Shown piece by piece: positions 21,201 to 23,638 of a stretch of DNA of 23,638 bases; within the stretch, counting starts at the first letter, position 1; every line of letters starts with the position of its first letter. The notes beneath the pieces are model-generated. The model was not told the DNA's origin. It saw only the letters and a program-made list of their open reading frames with translations, and made no database searches. A program made the translations under genes and the position numbers. This DNA is from Phallusia fumigata (Eukaryota; Chordata; Ascidiacea; Phlebobranchia; Ascidiidae): positions 1-23,638 of the forward strand of contig QXVZ01024821.1 of NCBI GenBank assembly GCA_008931825.1, read 5' to 3'.

Positions 21201-23451
21201 TTGTCAGTTTTTTGTAGCAAATGTGTAGTTACATCACAGCAAGAATTGTTGTTCTCATCAGGTGTCTGAAGAAAAAGTAAAAGATGAGGAATTGATCCTC
21301 ACCGTTTCCGACAGTGTGTCAAAAGAAAAACTTGTAAAATATCAAATTCCAATTTTTAATTTGGCTCCTTTCCATCCTTACCATTTTGAATTGGTACAGG
21401 TGAGATATAAAATTCTAACTATGCATCTGCAAACAACAACATTTTCCGCTCCTGTGTTTGTTGGTAAGGGGTAATAGAACATCCAGAACTTTTGGTCTGT
21501 TGTTTTGTGATTCTTAACAACACACCTAGAACAGGGATGTTTAAAACAATTTCATGGTGGTCCTCTATGGAGAATTCAACTGTGTCACTGGGGAAGCAAA
21601 GGAGTTAACACAGTTTAATGAAATATTTCACAAACTAATGTGAAAAGCTATTTCTGTGCAAAAGCTAAAGGAGTGCTTTACTGCACACTAAATCTTTTTT
21701 TTTCTGGGAAAACCCTGAATTAACATGTTTTGTTAGCACAAGTCACTTGAAAAAAAAGCCATAAAGAATTGTGCTGAATGTGAAACATTTTTTTCTCCAA
21801 AATAACAAAAACTGTGTTCCAGAGCCAATAGGACTGTATTTTTAAAAAAATACCAATATTACCACAGTCAAATAAAAGTCCTAATGGGCACAGTTAGCTG
21901 GCAGAGAGTAGTTTCATTACATCTAATCTGGATAATGTAACAAGCTGTTTTGTTTTTTACAGCCCACAAAGTCAATCCCTTCAGGAATACGATTATATGC
22001 CACAATATTAAGGAAGTTAAGCTACCTTCCTCGTTTACAAGTAAGGAAATCAAGTTAAGATTTATCGACCATAATAGGCACTTCTTCATTCTGACAATAT
22101 ATGTACACCAGGGTTTTGGATTCTGTGGACTTGAGGTCACCTTAAGAGATTTTGAACAGAATATAAAAAATCACCAAGGCCCATTGCTTGCTGTTGCACG
22201 GGTGGTTCCAGACTACACCAAATACAAGTAAGTAAAAGATTTACCAACTTGTGAAAAGTGAAAACCATGTGAATTTTAATGCGTTTAGATTGTTCACATG
22301 CACATTTTTTTAGGGAAACCATGTTGTCAAGAAAACCATGCCCGGCTGGGATTACAACAACCACTGTCACATTTCCTTCACCTAATCCTTCGGCATTTGA
22401 GGTTATGAAACAGCACAAGCAAGGTTTTCCGCAGGTACCTTTTGTAACAAACACTGAAACTGTCTTTGATCAAATTATAAATATTACATGCTGCAATATG
22501 TGTTAAAAATTATTAGTAACTCTAATTTATCCAGCCAATTGTTTACTATAATGTGGTTGACAAAATAAAAATTGCTCGTAGCTGACAACACCAAGCACAG
22601 GTGGGACAAAACCACAGTGGAATCATGTCTTCATGTTTTGCAACAATGACACAGCAACCATGTTCGGCCACAACTCTGCCCTTGTTTTGGAGTTCTACCC
22701 AACATCTACAAGTAAGTGTAAAAAAGGATGGTCACAGAATTTTTGTGTTGCTGGTGAGGTAGTATTTTATTACCCATGTTTTTGCTAGCGATGACTTCTG
22801 TGACTTGGACCATCAGAAGCCCAGTGGGATTTTCAGCTCTACTTTTGGATGAAGAACTTTTTCAAGGTGGGTTTTGGAATAAAATAAATAATTATAAAGC
22901 AGGACCGTAAAGTTGTGCAACACCGACATTTGGGAGGCAGAGGGAGAGAAAGGGGGGTGACATGAATGAGTGCAACTGATTATGTCAATTGAGTATGAAG
23001 CTGTATATGTGAAAATCTCAACTGTTGGTTGAGCAAACTTGTTTTTCCTACAATGAGGACCAAACTCGATTAAATGGAAAAATAAAAACCCCTTACAACA
23101 AACAAACAATAGTTCTAACTTCCAAAAAATTTGGTCCTTAATGTGTCACAGCAAACTCCTTGGAATATCCTGCTCTGAACTGGTAAATAGGTTAAAATTA
23201 AATATTCCTCAGTTAAGCAATCATACAAAGAGTGTAATAGAATACTTACAAATTCCCCAAAGCACTATTAATTTTATTTTGCTCATAAATTTAAAATCTG
23301 TTGCAATATTCTTGTTGTTTCAGGACTAACTTCAGATGCAGGAAGACTTGGTGTCAGGGTGGATGATCTGATTGTACAAGGATCTAATTTCCAAACAATA
23401 GAAGGTCCTTACCCCAGTTGTAGACTACTTGTCAGATTGATTAACACAGAG
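15292..23451 (+). CDS. CCDC33-like multi-C2-domain protein (16 exons seen, C-terminus uncertain or off the right edge)
   Basis: Exons: 15292-15438, 15622-15754, 16143-16287, 16447-16612, 16671-16791, 16898-17002, 17110-17225, 20253-20503, 21018-21123, 21262-21399, 21963-22040, 22112-22227, 22314-22434, 22582-22711, 22789-22866, 23324-23451. All phases agree, giving 693 codons. An in-frame TAA lies three codons before the ATG. Residues 1-190 form a beta-rich module including LPKGFCKNDKNYDVHLAIEA and SMHCGRLSYTVAF. Residues 312-365 are a Pro/Ser/Arg-rich linker. Residues 366-476 read as a C2 domain (VHGATSLPSRSDGADPLP, then THSPTWEEI and ELILTVSD). Residues 477-693 look like another C2-type module (KPQWNHVFMF, SALVLEFYP). 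Order and motifs recall CCDC33, a testis-expressed C2 and coiled-coil protein; the coiled coil would lie beyond the edge. I saw no full set of calcium-binding aspartates. The family name is from memory, so I leave the symbol empty. The weakest acceptor is at 17109. Confidence 0.75.
17226..18097 (+). other. Left part of the 3-kb intron 7, with one candidate cassette exon
   Basis: Most of this stretch is AT-rich and shows nothing recognisable. Within it, 17878-18012 is a 135-bp open segment preceded by a good acceptor (TATTTTGTATCTGCTCCAG) and followed by GTATAT. It would insert 45 codons in phase between exons 7 and 8. Its base composition is nearer to exons than to the surrounding intron. The predicted peptide is leucine-rich and I do not recognise it. 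Confidence 0.25.
18049..18054 (-). terminator. Poly(A) signal for the nested coiled-coil gene
   Basis: Minus-strand AATAAA lies 43 nt beyond the stop codon at 18100-18098, a normal spacing for a 3' end. It supports the CaaX-ending exon as the true terminal exon. Confidence 0.65.
18098..19738 (-). CDS. Unrecognised coiled-coil protein with C-terminal CaaX motif, nested in an intron on the opposite strand
   Basis: I do not recognise this gene. Five minus-strand exons in coding order: 19738-19628, 19515-19438, 19300-19091, 18608-18441, 18349-18098. All introns are GT-AG, all in phase 0, giving 272 residues. Residues 11-37 are a serine-rich low-complexity stretch. The rest is charged and helical: about 64-133 (KLVEDFKEFENKRFKEHFVK), 134-189, and a strongly heptad-like Arg/Glu/Leu/Gln segment near 195-265 (RRRELEFQMQLELETRTL). 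The protein ends STCILL, a CaaX box with terminal leucine, the type favoured by geranylgeranyltransferase I, so membrane anchoring is likely if the ending is right. No transmembrane segment is visible. It lies wholly within intron 7 of the C2-domain gene, on the other strand. The acceptor before 18608 has a poor pyrimidine tract and is the least certain junction. Confidence 0.75.
19739..20252. other. Intronic stretch containing the likely promoter of the nested gene
   Basis: These 514 bp run from the nested gene's start codon to exon 8 of the C2-domain gene. They are AT-rich, with no coding segment or repeat that I can name. The nested gene's promoter must lie here or further right, but I see no clear core element. 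Confidence 0.4.
20651..20946 (+). mobile_element. hAT-like MITE in an intron of the C2-domain gene
   Basis: The left end AGGGGTAGACAAACT (20651) and the reverse complement of the right end, AGGGGTTGGCAAACT (20946), match at 13 of 15 positions. The right end, GCATTTAGCCCATAGGC followed by TAAGTTTGCCAACCCCT, has the familiar form of Charlie-type hAT termini. The element is about 296 bp with no transposase, so it would be non-autonomous. I do not see a clean 8-bp target-site duplication, which suggests age or slightly wrong ends. The rest of this 514-bp intron (20504-21017) shows nothing else. Confidence 0.55.
21400..21962 (+). other. 563-bp intron 10 of the C2-domain gene, no recognised content
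   Basis: The intron is bounded by CAG|GTGAGA and TTTTTTACAG. It has AT-rich sequence with A and T runs and no open frame matching the neighbouring exons. I see no element I can name. Confidence 0.5.
22867..23323 (+). other. 457-bp intron 15 of the C2-domain gene with a polypurine tract
   Basis: The intron runs from GTGGGTT to TTGTTTCAG. At 22932-22957 there is a 26-nt tract of purines broken by one C, including GGG, GGG and GGGGGG runs, striking in otherwise AT-rich DNA. I see no other feature. Confidence 0.5.
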
Positions 23452-23606
23452 GTAATGTGACTTTTATGATTATTCCTAACAACAAAATAAAGTGCGAATT
23501 TTTTTCAGTGCAATGTTTAAACATTTTGTGTGAATTAACCACTCAACTTAGTCCCGTTGCCTTCATTGCTCGTAACTTAATTATAAAAGTTATGCTTTTT
23601 TTGCAG

Positions 23607-23638
23607 GATATAAATAATAATGTATTTATGTGATGCAG
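23607..23638 (+). other. Ambiguous 3' region: short terminal exon or intron end
   Basis: An acceptor TTTTTTGCAG ends at 23606. Using it, the C2-domain frame reads eight more codons and stops at TGA (23631-23633). A second acceptor, GTGATGCAG, ends exactly at the last base of the window; using it would skip the stop and continue the protein beyond the edge. Both are in phase. The longer form fits better if the gene is CCDC33-like, which should have a downstream coiled coil. Confidence 0.45.

Noticed and set aside
21531-21545. CAGGGATGTTTAAA as another hAT left end
   Set aside because: No matching right terminus or subterminal GGCC-type sequence was found downstream.
21950-22231. Single continuous open frame read as one exon
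   Set aside because: The first part is in the wrong phase with exon 10; splitting into 21963-22040 and 22112-22227 keeps phase and gives C2-like sequence (GIRLYATILRK, GLEVTLRDFE).

Overview
This is a eukaryotic nuclear window with five protein-coding loci: three are clear orthologues of animal genes, one resembles a known animal gene and one is unrecognised. Gene density is about one gene per 4-5 kb. The DNA is AT-rich, most introns are 60-450 bp with GT-AG ends, and MED23, Apollo, caspase-2 and GALNS are all animal proteins. A compact invertebrate chordate such as a tunicate (Ciona-like) fits best. That assignment is inference from gene content and architecture; no sequence comparison was possible.

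Layout, left to right. Positions 1-6682 (minus) hold 25 exons of the Mediator subunit MED23; its C-terminal quarter lies beyond the left edge. Positions 6836-8641 (minus) hold a single-exon DCLRE1B/Apollo nuclease gene, interrupted by an N and a 515-bp near-identical repeat that looks like an assembly error. Apollo and MED23 are only about 150 bp apart on the same strand and could be co-transcribed. Position 9246 begins a plus-strand caspase-2 gene, head to head with Apollo across a 604-bp promoter region containing two CACGTG boxes and a TATA box. The caspase-2 reading frame carries one break inside the large subunit. Positions 11294-14594 (plus) hold a complete 14-exon GALNS, a lysosomal sulfatase. 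From 15292 to beyond the right edge (plus) runs a C2-domain gene resembling CCDC33. Its 3-kb intron contains a complete five-exon gene on the opposite strand (18098-19738), encoding a 272-residue coiled-coil protein I do not recognise, ending in a CaaX-type prenylation motif (CILL).

Other content: two hAT-like transposon ends (one apparently a complete short MITE at 20651-20946), a tRNA-like B-box remnant at 10912-10950, and poly(A) signals. There is no operon, phage, CRISPR or bacterial content. The points most worth a second look are the nested CaaX coiled-coil gene, the divergent Apollo/caspase-2 promoter, the possible Apollo-MED23 operon, the caspase frame break, and the false duplication in Apollo. 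Exon boundaries were set by hand from splice sites, reading phase and remembered family sequence, so individual junctions could be off by a few bases.
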